Origin: JBDHTS01 sp044220535
Lineage (GTDB): Bacteria; Pseudomonadota; Alphaproteobacteria; Micavibrionales; Micavibrionaceae
Direction: 5' to 3'
NCBI GenBank assembly: GCA_044220535.1
Contig: JBGAQU010000002.1
Span: 3,230-67,229, forward strand
DNA: 64,000 bases
The position numbers and the translations under genes were made by a program. Under the pieces are notes generated by a model. It searched no databases. It was not told the origin of the DNA and was given only the letters and a program-made list of their open reading frames with translations. The stretch's first letter is position 1. Each line of letters starts with the position of its first letter. Shown here piece by piece: positions 36,380-44,825 of this stretch.

Positions 36380-36407
36380 CGTCATCCCGGCGAAGGCCGG
36401 GATGACG
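36380..36407. repeat. REP-like palindrome, possible terminator between dps and mltG
   Basis: Perfect 12-base arms CGTCATCCCGGC-gaag-GCCGGGATGACG followed on the plus strand by GTTTATTTTTG. It lies between convergent dps and mltG stops, where a GC hairpin with a T-rich tail could stop dps transcription. Confidence 0.8.
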
Positions 36408-36409
36408 GT

Positions 36410-37405
36410 TTATTTTTGTTCGCGAACCTTGCGCCAGGCCGCGACGTTACGATTATGCTCATCCAGCGTCGCGGCAAAAACGTGACCGCCTGTGCCATCG
36501 GCGACAAAATAAATGTAATCGTTCTTTTCGGGTTTCAGAACAGCCGCAAGAGACGCCACGCCCGGGTTGGCAATAGGGCCAGGCGGCAGGCCGGGATGTT
36601 TGTAGGTATTATAGGGCGAGTCCGATTCCAGATCCGTTGTCAGCAGGCGGCGCCCTAAAGGCCCCTGTCCCTTGTCTTCTATTTTCCCCTGCGTCAATGC
36701 ATAGATCACCGTGGGGTCGGACTGCAGCGGCATGTTTTTCTGCAGACGATTGATAAACACGCCCGCGATTTTGGGTCGTTCGGATGCAACGCCTGTTTCC
36801 TTTTCAACCACGGATGCTAAAGCGACGGCTTCTGCCGGAGAAGACAGTGGACTCGTTTGATCCCTGCCCTGCCATAAGGACTCAAGACTTTTCGTCATCG
36901 CCTGGCCCATATGATCGATCACGCTCTGCCGGGTATCGCCGCGCACGAAGGTGTAGGTTTCCGGCAGCAGGCTGCCTTCGGGCGGAACAACGGCAATCTC
37001 ACCGCTCAACATGTCATTGCCGTTCAGGATCTGCACAACCTGCCAGCTGGTCAGGCCTTCGGGGATGGTGACCTTGCGCACCAGCACATCACCTTTGGCC
37101 ATTTTATCGAGGACGTCCCGCATCGCCATATGCGGCGGGAATTCATATTCACCAGCTTTCAAAAGACGCGCCTTTCCGGTCGCGCGCGCCGCCATCATGA
37201 ATACGAACTTGCTTCTGATCACGCCATTGTTTGAAAGCGTATCGGCGATCGTTTTCACACCATCGCCGCGCCCAACCAGAACCTGCTTTATTTCCTGCGC
37301 GGGGCCTAGCCCTTTATAGGCCGACCACACCCACAGCGCACCACCGCCCCCGACGATAATGCAAGCCGCCATCCAGAACGCGAGAAGGGAAAGAAAGAAG
37401 CGCAT
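36410..37405 (-). CDS. mltG: Endolytic murein transglycosylase (MltG/YceG)
   Basis: I prefer ATG 37405 (MRFFLSLLAFWMAACI), with AAGG six bases upstream, over ATG 37429. 331 residues: an N-terminal membrane helix, a LysM-like small domain (VTIPEGLTSWQVVQIL) and the YceG catalytic domain with ALASVVEKETGVASERPKIA, where the Glu of V-E-K-E-T is catalytic, then FINRLQKNMPLQSDPTVIYA. It cleaves nascent glycan strands at the inner membrane. In alphaproteobacteria mltG commonly follows fabF, as here, except that an AT-rich opposite-strand gene sits between them. Confidence 0.92.
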   Translation of the reverse strand: MRFFLSLLAFWMAACIIVGGGGALWVWSAYKGLGPAQEIKQVLVGRGDGVKTIADTLSNNGVIRSKFVFMMAARATGKARLLKAGEYEFPPHMAMRDVLDKMAKGDVLVRKVTIPEGLTSWQVVQILNGNDMLSGEIAVVPPEGSLLPETYTFVRGDTRQSVIDHMGQAMTKSLESLWQGRDQTSPLSSPAEAVALASVVEKETGVASERPKIAGVFINRLQKNMPLQSDPTVIYALTQGKIEDKGQGPLGRRLLTTDLESDSPYNTYKHPGLPPGPIANPGVASLAAVLKPEKNDYIYFVADGTGGHVFAATLDEHNRNVAAWRKVREQK

Positions 37406-37550
37406 GAGATACCTTATCTTTCTAGGCATTCTGGCATAGCTTAGATAAATTGAAACCGTAAAATTTTTAACAAAAATCGATATTTATCGTAAAAAATAAA
37501 AATAACAGCTTTTTATTGCTTTTAATACGGAAATATTTTATTAAAAATAT

Positions 37551-38027
37551 ATGGAAGCACAAAAGAGTTATAAATCGAAAACACCTCAGCAGGAAAAGCA
37601 ATCTTTGCTGAATAAAACCATATATTATGTCTCTTCATCTATGGCTATAAGCTTGCTGATATTGCGTACCATAGGCATGGCTGGCAATGAATTCATAAAA
37701 TATCACGGATCTAATTGTTTTGACGGTCTAATGGCCGCTTCATTTATTGATCTCACGCAAATGAGGTACAGTAAGGATAAAGAACCAAAGCCTTGGCTTT
37801 CAACTACGTTCGCCATAGCGGTTGAAGGTGCCTATGAGTTTGCTTCTGCGAACTTTTACCATACAATGACTGGCAGGCCTTTTAAATTTGATTATACCGA
37901 CTTTGCAATTGTGTCTTATTCTGCACTGGCTTATGCCCTGAGCATGCATTATCTCAAAATCCAGCAGGACCATCAACAGAAGGCTGCCAATATAGCGGCG
38001 CTTTCCTGTGAAGCCTCTCCGTCCTGA
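37551..38027 (+). CDS. AT-rich hypothetical membrane protein between mltG and fabF
   Basis: 158 residues with two or three hydrophobic segments (IYYVSSSMAISLLILRTIGM, DFAIVSYSALAYALSMHYL). It is on the strand opposite to the flanking fabF and mltG genes and has much lower GC than they do, which points to a late insertion or relaxed selection. The Shine-Dalgarno is weak, and the stop lies just before the fabF stop (convergent). No family recognised. Confidence 0.5.
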   Translation: MEAQKSYKSKTPQQEKQSLLNKTIYYVSSSMAISLLILRTIGMAGNEFIKYHGSNCFDGLMAASFIDLTQMRYSKDKEPKPWLSTTFAIAVEGAYEFASANFYHTMTGRPFKFDYTDFAIVSYSALAYALSMHYLKIQQDHQQKAANIAALSCEASPS

Positions 38028-38035
38028 TTAGGGAA

Positions 38036-39307
38036 TCAAACCGCCCGGAAAATCACGCTGGCATTGGTGCCGCCGAAACCGAATGAATTCGATAATACAG
38101 TTTTAAGCTTCTTCTCTTTCGCCACTTTCGGCACGAGGTCGAGGCCGCGGCAGGGTTCGGAGATATTATCCAGGTTCAACGTTGGCGGTAATACGCCAGT
38201 GTTGAGGGCCTGAATGGAATAAATCGCCTCAATCGCACCCGCAGCGCCCAGCAAGTGACCGGTCGCCGATTTGGTCGAAGACATGGAGAGTTTATCGAGA
38301 CTGTTTTTAAACATGTTTTTGACCGCCGTGCATTCCAGCCCGTCACCCACGGGTGTCGACGTGCCATGGGCGTTGATGTAATCAACATCCGACGGGTCGA
38401 TCTTGGCGTTTTTCAGGGCCATGCGCATCGCGCGGAATCCGCCTTCGCCGTTTTCGGCGGGGGAGGTCATGTGGAACGCGTCACCGGACAGCCCATAGCC
38501 GATCACTTCGCCGTAAATTTTCGCGCCGCGTTTTTTCGCGTGCTCGTATTCTTCCAGAATGACGACGCCCGCGCCTTCGGCGATCACGAAGCCGTCACGC
38601 CCTTCATCGAAAGGACGGGAGGCTTCCGTCGGGCGATCGTTATAGCCGGACGACAAAGCGCGCAGCGCCGCAAAACTGGCGACCCCCAGACGATTGACGG
38701 CGGCTTCCGCCCCGCCCGCGACCATGATGTCGGCATCCCCCAGCGCAATCAGCCGGGCAGAATCGCCGATGGCATGCGTGCCGGTGGCGCAGGCCGTGAC
38801 CACGGCATGGTTGGGGCCTTTAAAGCCGTGCTTGATCGAAACATGGCCGGAGGCAAGGTTGATCAGCATCGCCGGGTTGGCGAAGGGCGAGATCTTTCGT
38901 GGGCCTTTTTCCAGCAATGTGACGGATGTTTCATACATGGTGCCAAGGCCGCCGATACCGGAGCCGATCATAACGCCGGTGCGTTCGCGGTCTTCTTCGG
39001 CCTGCGGCGCCCAGCCGGAATCCTCTATCGCTTCCTGGGCCGCGCCCATGGCGAAATGGATGAATTTATCCATCTTCTTCTGTTCTTTGGGTTCGACGAA
39101 CAGATCAGCGTTGAAGGCCCCGTCGATGGGATTGGCGTCTTTGGTTTTTGGCACGATGCCCGCAACCTGGGACGCGATGTCCGAGGCTTCGAATTCATCA
39201 ATGATGCGGATGCCGCTGTCGCCGCGTATCAACCGCGCCCAGTTATGCTTCACCCCTACGCCGAGCGGTGACACCATACCCATGCCTGTAACAACGACGC
39301 GTCTCAT
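38036..39307 (-). CDS. fabF: 3-oxoacyl-[acyl-carrier-protein] synthase II
   Basis: 423 residues. MRRVVVTGMGMVSPLG is the standard start. VTACATGTHAIGD holds the catalytic Cys. INAHGTSTPVGD and SATGHLLGAAGAIEAI hold the two active-site His residues, and NSFGFGGTNASVIF is the C-terminal loop. It condenses malonyl-ACP with long acyl-ACP in fatty-acid elongation. It lies 78 bases downstream of acpP in the usual order. Confidence 0.97.
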   Translation of the reverse strand: MRRVVVTGMGMVSPLGVGVKHNWARLIRGDSGIRIIDEFEASDIASQVAGIVPKTKDANPIDGAFNADLFVEPKEQKKMDKFIHFAMGAAQEAIEDSGWAPQAEEDRERTGVMIGSGIGGLGTMYETSVTLLEKGPRKISPFANPAMLINLASGHVSIKHGFKGPNHAVVTACATGTHAIGDSARLIALGDADIMVAGGAEAAVNRLGVASFAALRALSSGYNDRPTEASRPFDEGRDGFVIAEGAGVVILEEYEHAKKRGAKIYGEVIGYGLSGDAFHMTSPAENGEGGFRAMRMALKNAKIDPSDVDYINAHGTSTPVGDGLECTAVKNMFKNSLDKLSMSSTKSATGHLLGAAGAIEAIYSIQALNTGVLPPTLNLDNISEPCRGLDLVPKVAKEKKLKTVLSNSFGFGGTNASVIFRAV

Positions 39308-39385
39308 GCAAACCTCTAGAAAGCTTAAAAATCAGAAAGCGGCCTTCACTATAAAGGCCGCTTTCATAAAAACAAACCGCGCTGA

Positions 39386-39622
39386 TTAAGCCGCGTTGTC
39401 CTTGATGAAATTGATCGCGTCGCCGACCGTCTGGATTTTTTCGGCTGCGTCATCCGGGATTTCGACGTTGAATTCTTCTTCAAACGCCATCACCAGCTCG
39501 ACCGTATCGAGCGAATCCGCGCCCAGATCATCGATAAAGCTCGCGCCTTCGCTTACTTTGCCTGCGTCGACACCCAGATGTTCGACCACAATTTTCTTTA
39601 CGCGTTCGGCAACGTCACTCAT
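39386..39622 (-). CDS. acpP: Acyl carrier protein
   Basis: 78 residues, strongly acidic. DDLGADSLDTVELVMAFEEE contains the DSL serine that carries 4'-phosphopantetheine. It shuttles acyl intermediates among FabD, FabG and FabF, all encoded nearby. The leader 39623-39777 is AT-rich and probably holds its own promoter, in keeping with high ACP demand. Confidence 0.98.
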   Translation of the reverse strand: MSDVAERVKKIVVEHLGVDAGKVSEGASFIDDLGADSLDTVELVMAFEEEFNVEIPDDAAEKIQTVGDAINFIKDNAA

Positions 39623-39777
39623 CGGAAATCCTTATCTTGTAGTGTTTGTTAAAGCCTGGAAGCGCGGAACCTTATCATCCTTCCCGCACAAATCAAGCCA
39701 ATTTGGATGAATTAGCATAAGGCCATTGGCATGGCCAGCGTTTTTAGGATCCGATCGCTGGGATATGTGGATAAAGC

Positions 39778-39945
39778 TCAGCAGCCGTATGTATAGCGCG
39801 GTTCGCGGAGTTCAACGCGGATATTATCGGCACCTATACGTTCCAACGTCCGTTCAAGCGCTTTCTTCTCAAACGGATTGTCGGCATAAACAATTGTAGT
39901 TTTGGCAAAATTTACTGCAAGCTGGCCAGCGGCTTTATTTGTCAT
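39778..39945 (-). CDS. 55-residue protein of unknown function upstream of acpP
   Basis: ATG 39945 has a very good ribosome-binding site (AGGAG six bases before it) and reads 55 codons to TGA at 39778. The product begins MTNKAAGQLAVNFAKTTIVY, continues with a charged helical region (FEKKALERTLERIGADNIRV) and ends REPRYTYGC. There is no signal or membrane segment. It shares orientation with the fab block and lies between the HAD gene and acpP. I do not recognise it. Confidence 0.55.
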   Translation of the reverse strand: MTNKAAGQLAVNFAKTTIVYADNPFEKKALERTLERIGADNIRVELREPRYTYGC

Positions 39946-40002
39946 AGCATTCTCCTATCAATGTAATATTGTGTTACCACATTGATACAAATTCGTCCAG
40001 TT

Positions 40003-40671
40003 TTATTTTTTGGCGATTTCGGCAATATTCGCAAACCGCTCAACCACGTAATGCGCCCCGGCCTTTTTCAGAGCTTCGGCCTGAGCTGCCGGATCATGGA
40101 ACGTGGCGGTCAAACCGACCACGGTCATGCCAGCGGCCACGCCCGCTTTGGCGCCAGTCACACTGTCTTCGGCCACCAAAGTCCGTTCCGGCGCGACGCC
40201 CATGCGGGATGCGGCCAGAAGGAACAAATCCGGGGCGGGCTTCGCGTTTTTCACCATGCTTTTGGTGAACACGTTCTCTTCCGGGAAAAACGGTGACAGG
40301 CCCGCAATCGACAAAGCCGCCAACACATTCGACCGCTCACCGTTGGACCCAACGCAGATTTTAACCCGTTCATGCAGCGCCCGCACGGTTTCCAGCGCGC
40401 CTGGAATACGTTTCATTAAATCGGGCATGCCTGCAGTCACACGCTTGGCGTATTCCACCACGAAAGTATCTGGCAGGCTGACCCCCGCATCGACTTCAAT
40501 GAATTTGCGGATATCGGTCATGCTTTTGCCCGCGAAATGGGCCAGGGCATAGTCGACATCATATTGCGGCAGTCCAAGTTCGGCGAGCAAATCCGCCGTG
40601 ACCTTGTTGTTCAGATATTCGGAATCGACCAGCGTGCCGTCGCAGTCGAAGATGATGAGGTCGTAGGGCAT
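40003..40671 (-). CDS. HAD-superfamily hydrolase (beta-phosphoglucomutase/phosphoglycolate phosphatase type)
   Basis: 222 residues. Motif I IFDCDGTLVDSE (nucleophile Asp and acid/base Asp), motif II CVGSNGER, the lysine region VKNAKPAPDLFLLAASRMGV, and motif IV LVAEDSVTGAKAGVAAG give all HAD catalytic elements with a C1 helical cap. Probably a small phosphosugar or phosphometabolite phosphatase; substrate unknown. It follows fabG in the same direction with an inverted repeat between them. Confidence 0.88.
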   Translation of the reverse strand: MPYDLIIFDCDGTLVDSEYLNNKVTADLLAELGLPQYDVDYALAHFAGKSMTDIRKFIEVDAGVSLPDTFVVEYAKRVTAGMPDLMKRIPGALETVRALHERVKICVGSNGERSNVLAALSIAGLSPFFPEENVFTKSMVKNAKPAPDLFLLAASRMGVAPERTLVAEDSVTGAKAGVAAGMTVVGLTATFHDPAAQAEALKKAGAHYVVERFANIAEIAKK

Positions 40672-40685
40672 AAGTTTACAGTCGT

Positions 40686-40745
40686 CAGTTTACAGTGGAC
40701 AGCCATGCCTAACGCCCTTTACTGCAAACTGTCTACTGTAAACTG
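40686..40745. repeat. Inverted repeat of CAGTTTACAGT type
   Basis: 17-base arms (CAGTTTACAGTGGACAG and CTGTCTACTGTAAACTG) with one mismatch and a ~26-base loop, in the gap between fabG and the HAD gene. The flanks continue with further TTTACAGT/AACTG fragments. It is a different family from the REP-like and CAGAG elements. Confidence 0.7.
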
Positions 40746-40754
40746 CGAACTGAT

Positions 40755-41492
40755 TTAAATCATCGCCATGCCGCCGTTAATATGAACCGTTTGTCCCGTC
40801 ACATAGGCCGATTCATCGCTCGCCAGATAGACGGCAGCGGCGGCAATGTCTTCCGCTGAACCCATGCGGCCTGCCGGAATATTGGCGTTGATTTTGGCTT
40901 TCTGGTCGTCGGTCAGGACATGGGTCATGTTGGTGGCGATAAAGCCGGGGGCGATGCAATTGACCGTGATGTTGCGGCTGGCGATTTCCGCGGCCATGGC
41001 TTTGGTCCATCCCGCCATGCCTGCTTTGGAGGCGCAGTAATTCGCCTGGCCCGGATTGCCGGTGGTGCCGACGACGGAGGAGATATTGATGATGCGGCCC
41101 CAGCGGTTTTTCATCATGCCGCGCTGCACGGCCTGCGCCAGTTTGAACGGCGCGGTCAGGTTGACGGCAAGGACTTCGTCCCATTCCTCGGCCTTCATGC
41201 GCATGGAGAGGTTGTCTTTCGTCAGGCCCGCATTGTTGATCAGGATATCGATGCTGGACATGGCTTCAGCCGCGCCCTTCACCAGCGCCTCGATGCCTTC
41301 GGCTTTCGACAGATCGGCGGGGAAGACATGGACGCGGTCGCCCAGGGACGCGGCTAGGCCTTTCAGCTTGGCTTCGTTGCGGCCGGAAATGCCGACGGTC
41401 GCACCCTGCGCATGCAATGCCTTCGCAATCGCTTCGCCGATGCCGCCGGTCGCGCCGGTGACGAGGGCTTTTTTGCCTGTCAGATTGAACAT
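40755..41492 (-). CDS. fabG: 3-oxoacyl-[acyl-carrier-protein] reductase
   Basis: 245 residues. LVTGATGGIGEAIAKALH is the NADPH-binding loop, INISSVVGTTGNPGQANYCA and SKAGMAGWTKAMAAE give Ser-Tyr-x-x-x-Lys, and NCIAPGFIATNMT and TVHINGGMAMI are FabG-specific ends. It reduces 3-oxoacyl-ACP. Its first 13 bases overlap the murI 3' end. Confidence 0.95.
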   Translation of the reverse strand: MFNLTGKKALVTGATGGIGEAIAKALHAQGATVGISGRNEAKLKGLAASLGDRVHVFPADLSKAEGIEALVKGAAEAMSSIDILINNAGLTKDNLSMRMKAEEWDEVLAVNLTAPFKLAQAVQRGMMKNRWGRIINISSVVGTTGNPGQANYCASKAGMAGWTKAMAAEIASRNITVNCIAPGFIATNMTHVLTDDQKAKINANIPAGRMGSAEDIAAAAVYLASDESAYVTGQTVHINGGMAMI

Positions 41493-42355
41493 TGTTTTTT
41501 TCCTTTCTCCTGCGGCGCGCTGAAATCGGTGAGGTCGATCTGTTCGACCTGCATGTCAGACTCCGCATATCCTAAAAATTTCCTGGCCAGCGGCGCGAAC
41601 CGTTCCACCGAATCCGTGACGAAAAACTTCGCTTCGCTCCGTGTTTTCGACGCGAACGGCCCGAACTGCCGGACGATATGCGCCGCCGCGGCCTCGCCAG
41701 TATCTACCAGATGGACGCCCGGTCCCGCAACCCGCGCGATCGCGTCTTTCAGCAACGGGAAATGCGTGCAGCCGAGAATGATCGTATCCGGCTTCACCGC
41801 GCCGTTTAATGCGGGCTGCAGGTAGCGTTTCAGCGCGGCATCCGTCACTTCATTGTCGTGCCAGCCTTCTTCGGCCAGCGCCACCAGCGCCTGGGCAGGC
41901 ACGTTGACGACATTCACTTTAGGGTTTTTCGCCTTGAGCGCTGTTTCATAGGATTTCGCCTGCACGGTCGATTGCGTCGCCATCAGCAGGATCGAATTGT
42001 TTTTCGTTGCAGCCAGCGCGGCATCGACAGCAGGCGGCACCATGCCGATGACAGGAATAAGCGCCATCGCCGCGACGGCATCGGCGGCATGGGCGGAGGC
42101 GGTGTTGCAGGCAATCACGATCATCTTCACATCATGCGCGAGAAGAATGCGTGCAAGGCCGGTGGAATAGGCCCGCACCGTATCCGCGCTTTTGGTGCCA
42201 TAAGGCACGCGCGCCGTATCGCCTAGATAAATAAAACGCTGCCCCGGCAATTCGCGCATCAGTGCTTTCAGGACAGTCAGGCCACCGACACCGGAATCGA
42301 AGACGCCGATGGGGCGAGGGTCGGATGCGAAAGATTTAATATTCATTGTTTTCAT
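41480..42355 (-). CDS. murI: Glutamate racemase
   Basis: 291 residues. IGVFDSGVGGLTVLKAL and YLGDTARVPYGTKS open the enzyme; VIACNTASAHA and LGCTHFPLL contain the two catalytic Cys residues. It supplies D-Glu for peptidoglycan. The start is either ATG 42355 or ATG 42346. Finding murI between fabD and fabG is unusual and puts a wall-precursor gene into the fatty-acid block; the 3' end overlaps fabG by 13 bases. Confidence 0.93.
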   Translation of the reverse strand: MKTMNIKSFASDPRPIGVFDSGVGGLTVLKALMRELPGQRFIYLGDTARVPYGTKSADTVRAYSTGLARILLAHDVKMIVIACNTASAHAADAVAAMALIPVIGMVPPAVDAALAATKNNSILLMATQSTVQAKSYETALKAKNPKVNVVNVPAQALVALAEEGWHDNEVTDAALKRYLQPALNGAVKPDTIILGCTHFPLLKDAIARVAGPGVHLVDTGEAAAAHIVRQFGPFASKTRSEAKFFVTDSVERFAPLARKFLGYAESDMQVEQIDLTDFSAPQEKGKKQCSI

Positions 42356-42365
42356 TTTTTATGTT

Positions 42366-42549
42366 TTTTAACCGCAGAGGCGCAGAGGACGCAGAGTTGA
42401 GGCCGCGCGCAGCGCAAAAAAAATCTGAACCACTGAGCGCACTGAGGACACTGAGGCATTGCGATCTCAGTGTCCTCAGTGCGCTCAGTGGTTCAAAAAA
42501 ATTAATTGCCTGCGGCACTTTAACTCTGCGTCCTCTGCGCCTCTGCGGT
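42366..42549. repeat. CAGAG-family nested palindrome, copy downstream of fabD
   Basis: Outer arms ACCGCAGAGGCGCAGAGGAC and onward, with their complement ending at 42549, enclose a second palindrome (CTGAGCGCACTGAGGACACT against AGTGTCCTCAGTGCGCTCAG). The whole ~184-base element lies between the fabD and murI genes and is closely related to the element at 43585 in the same orientation. Confidence 0.9.
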
Positions 42550-42562
42550 AAAACTTTTTGTA

Positions 42563-43503
42563 TCATGAAAGAGTCTTCATCAATTCCTCAACCTGCGCCG
42601 GAGTGCCGACGGAGGATGCGGCGATATCGGGTTCGATGCGCTTGATCAAGCCGGACAGGACTTTACCCGCGCCGATTTCAACCGCCTGGTCGACGCCAAA
42701 CGTTTTCATGGCCTGCACGGATTCGCGCCAGCGGACGCGGCCTGTCACCTGTTCGACCAGAAGTTTGCGGATATCGGCGGGCGTGCTGACGGGAGCCGCC
42801 GTCACATTGGCGATGATCGGCACAATCGGCGGCTGGATTGTTGCTTTTTCCAATGCAGCAGCCATTTTTTGTGCAGCGGGTTCCATCAGGCGGCAATGGA
42901 ACGGCGCGCTGACCGGCAGCGCCAGCGCGCGTTTTGCGCCGCGTTCGGTGGCGAGCGCCATGGCGGCTTCCACTGCGGCCTTATGGCCGGAAATGACGAT
43001 CTGGCCGGGGGCGTTGTCGTTGGCAGCCTCGCAGATTTCACTGCCGGACGCTTCCGCCGCGATTTTCGCAACGTCGTCGAAATCAAGGCCGAGGATCGCG
43101 GCCATAGCGCCCTTGCCCACCGGCACGGCCTGCTGCATCGCCTGGCCGCGCAAACGTAAAAGCTTCGCGCAATCGGCAAGGCCGAACGCGCCCGCAGCCG
43201 TCAGCGCGGAATATTCGCCCAGAGAATGCCCGGCCATGTAGGCGCAGTTTCTGGACAAGTCGATGCCTGCGTCTTTCATGATATTGATCACGGCCATCGA
43301 CACGGCCATCAATGCAGGCTGGGTGTTTTCGGTGAGGTTCAGGTCGGATTCCGGCCCTTCAAACATCAGTTTCGACAGGTGCTGGCCCAGCGTGTCGTCC
43401 ACTTCTTCGAACGTCCGCCGCGCAGGTTCGAATGCATCGGCCAGGTCACGGCCCATGCCGATGACTTGCGACCCTGCCCCGGAAACACGAAAACGCGTGT
43501 CAT
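42563..43503 (-). CDS. fabD: Malonyl-CoA:ACP transacylase, with an apparent one-base frameshift near the N-terminus
   Basis: The normal start is ATG 43503: MTRVFVFPGQG reads in one frame and the rest, SQVIGMGRDLADAFEPARRT, in another. Joining them needs one extra base between 43471 and 43475 (GGGCAGGG|TCGCAAG). Past that point the gene is intact: MAGHSLGEYSALTAAG has the catalytic Ser, KGAMAAILGL and APGQIVISGH follow, and SAPFHCRLMEP has the active-site His. The frame that stays open upstream to 43546 loses the F-P-G-Q-G motif (it reads RVSGAGSQ). FabD is normally essential and loads malonate on ACP, so a sequencing error, a second copy or a very recent mutation must be considered. It is flanked by two CAGAG-family palindromes. 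Confidence 0.88.
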
Positions 43504-43584
43504 GATGATCCCCTTGTTTAAAAGCCTTGCCTTGATAAACCGCCATGCCAGGACAGGCAAATGAAAGTTTTGCAGATTAAGACA

Positions 43585-43777
43585 TTTTAACCGCAGAGAC
43601 GCAGAGAACGCAGAGAAGAAAAAGCCGCGCGCAGCGCAGTAAAAGATCTAAACCACTGAGCGCACTGAGGACACTGAGACACCGCGATCTCAGTGTCCTC
43701 AGTGCGCTCAGTGGTTCAAAAAACTTGAGTTGCCTGCGGCGCTTTACTCTGCGTTCTCTGCGTCTCTGCGGTTAAAT
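43585..43777. repeat. CAGAG-family nested palindrome, copy upstream of fabD
   Basis: Outer arms TTTTAACCGCAGAGACGCAG and complement, inner palindrome CTGAGCGCACTGAGGACACT again, plus GCCGCGCGCAGCGCAG on the left and TTGCCTGCGGCGCT on the right. It is a direct-repeat partner of the element at 42366, ~1.2 kb apart. Confidence 0.9.
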
Positions 43778-43949
43778 TATTTTTCATAATTAAAATATAT
43801 GTTTACACTATACAAAAGTTTGAAAATCGAGCGTAACTGTGATAAATTCATCACATTCATACAGGTTTCGGGCGCGGCCCGGGTCGATTTATCAGAGTCT
43901 TCCGGGCTGGCTTGCCTGTGAAAGAAACTCGCTTTTGGGAAATGTTATC

Positions 43950-44213
43950 ATGGGCCATACGCTTGTCAGCGATCAAATCCGCGTCTATCTGAAACTCAGC
44001 GAAACCAAACTATCCATGCTGCTGGGCGCCCAGGGGAAAAAAGACCGTCCGCTGACCGGAAGCGCCCTGCAGAACCCTGAACTGAGCCGGTACGAGCTGG
44101 ACCGCATGCTGCGCCGTGAAGAACGCCGCAGCGAGCGTTCGGTCGGCACCTGGCAGACCCTGATCGCCTCCCGCAACGAAGACTGCGCGAATTCCAACCT
44201 GGTTAAAGTTTAA
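43950..44213 (+). CDS. Small basic protein of unknown function
   Basis: ATG 43950 is chosen (MGHTLVSDQIRVYLKLSETK), with GGGA nine bases upstream; the open frame to 43839 adds an unlikely leader. 87 residues, rich in Arg/Glu in the second half (LSRYELDRMLRREERRSERS), probably helical and cytoplasmic. It stands alone between a palindromic repeat and a convergent AT-rich gene. No family recognised. Confidence 0.45.
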   Translation: MGHTLVSDQIRVYLKLSETKLSMLLGAQGKKDRPLTGSALQNPELSRYELDRMLRREERRSERSVGTWQTLIASRNEDCANSNLVKV

Positions 44214-44243
44214 TCATGCTGGCTTTATAGCGTTAGAACTCAG

Positions 44244-44699
44244 TTAAACGCTTCTATGTGGTAATGCTGCCTGAATAACTGATTTCATTAAATCCGGCCC
44301 TTTTTCACATATATCGCCATAAACTTTTTGCCAGTTTTTACGATACTCGCCTTCTCCACCGACATCATAATACATTTGCAAGGAAGCTAGATTAAACAGG
44401 GCTTCACGCAAGCCACTTTGCATTTCGGCTTCGTAATCACTTTGAGAATAACCGGCAGGGAATTCTCCGGTCTGAAGCTTAGTGGCGCTAGTAAAATACC
44501 TAGCCGCACCTCTTCTTCCTTCTTGATAATCATTATCAATACCAAGTTTAGGAAGCGATGCCCGGAACATACGAATAGACTCATCAAGTCGTTTTTCCAA
44601 CTCGCTTGTGATGGCCTCTATTTCCTCACCGTTTATGTTTTCAGGAAGATTTGGTAAATGCACATGATTAAAAAGATTATGGATGTCTAGCCGATACAT
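44244..44699 (-). CDS. AT-rich hypothetical protein
   Basis: 151 residues with a clear GGAGGA five bases before ATG 44699 and a TTGACA box at 44760-44755 on the minus strand. The product is soluble and helical (EAITSELEKRLDESIRMFRA, SDYEAEMQSGLREALFNLAS). Its base composition is clearly more AT-rich than that of the ribosomal and fab genes around it, suggesting recent acquisition. It is divergent from rpsF. No family recognised. Confidence 0.6.
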   Translation of the reverse strand: MYRLDIHNLFNHVHLPNLPENINGEEIEAITSELEKRLDESIRMFRASLPKLGIDNDYQEGRRGAARYFTSATKLQTGEFPAGYSQSDYEAEMQSGLREALFNLASLQMYYDVGGEGEYRKNWQKVYGDICEKGPDLMKSVIQAALPHRSV

Positions 44700-44776
44700 A
44701 ACAGTCCTCCAAAAACAGATGATTTTATGAACTTAATCATATTGAATATTAATATGTCAATATTTTTATTAATTTC

Positions 44777-44804
44777 TTGCTATATATCTTAAAATCCGTA
44801 TAGT
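44777..44804 (+). promoter_or_regulatory. Candidate promoter of the rpsF-rpsR-rplI operon
   Basis: TTGCTA (44777-44782), 16-base spacer, TATAGT (44799-44804), in an AT-rich stretch ~115 bases before rpsF. Confidence 0.5.
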
Positions 44805-44825
44805 CCAGCTTCCTGAACCATAACC

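Noticed and set aside
43464..43480. Programmed ribosomal frameshift in fabD
   Set aside because: I see no heptameric slippery sequence, stimulatory Shine-Dalgarno at the right distance, or downstream structure specific to the site; an indel is simpler.
42563..43546. Accepting the uninterrupted frame to 43546 as the fabD start
   Set aside because: It replaces the invariant FPGQG motif with RVSGAGSQ, while the correct motif exists in the next frame with its own ATG at 43503.
42366..43777. CRISPR array suggested by recurring CAGAG and ACTGAGG units
   Set aside because: Units are palindromic arms of hairpins, not regularly spaced direct repeats with unique spacers, and no cas genes are present.
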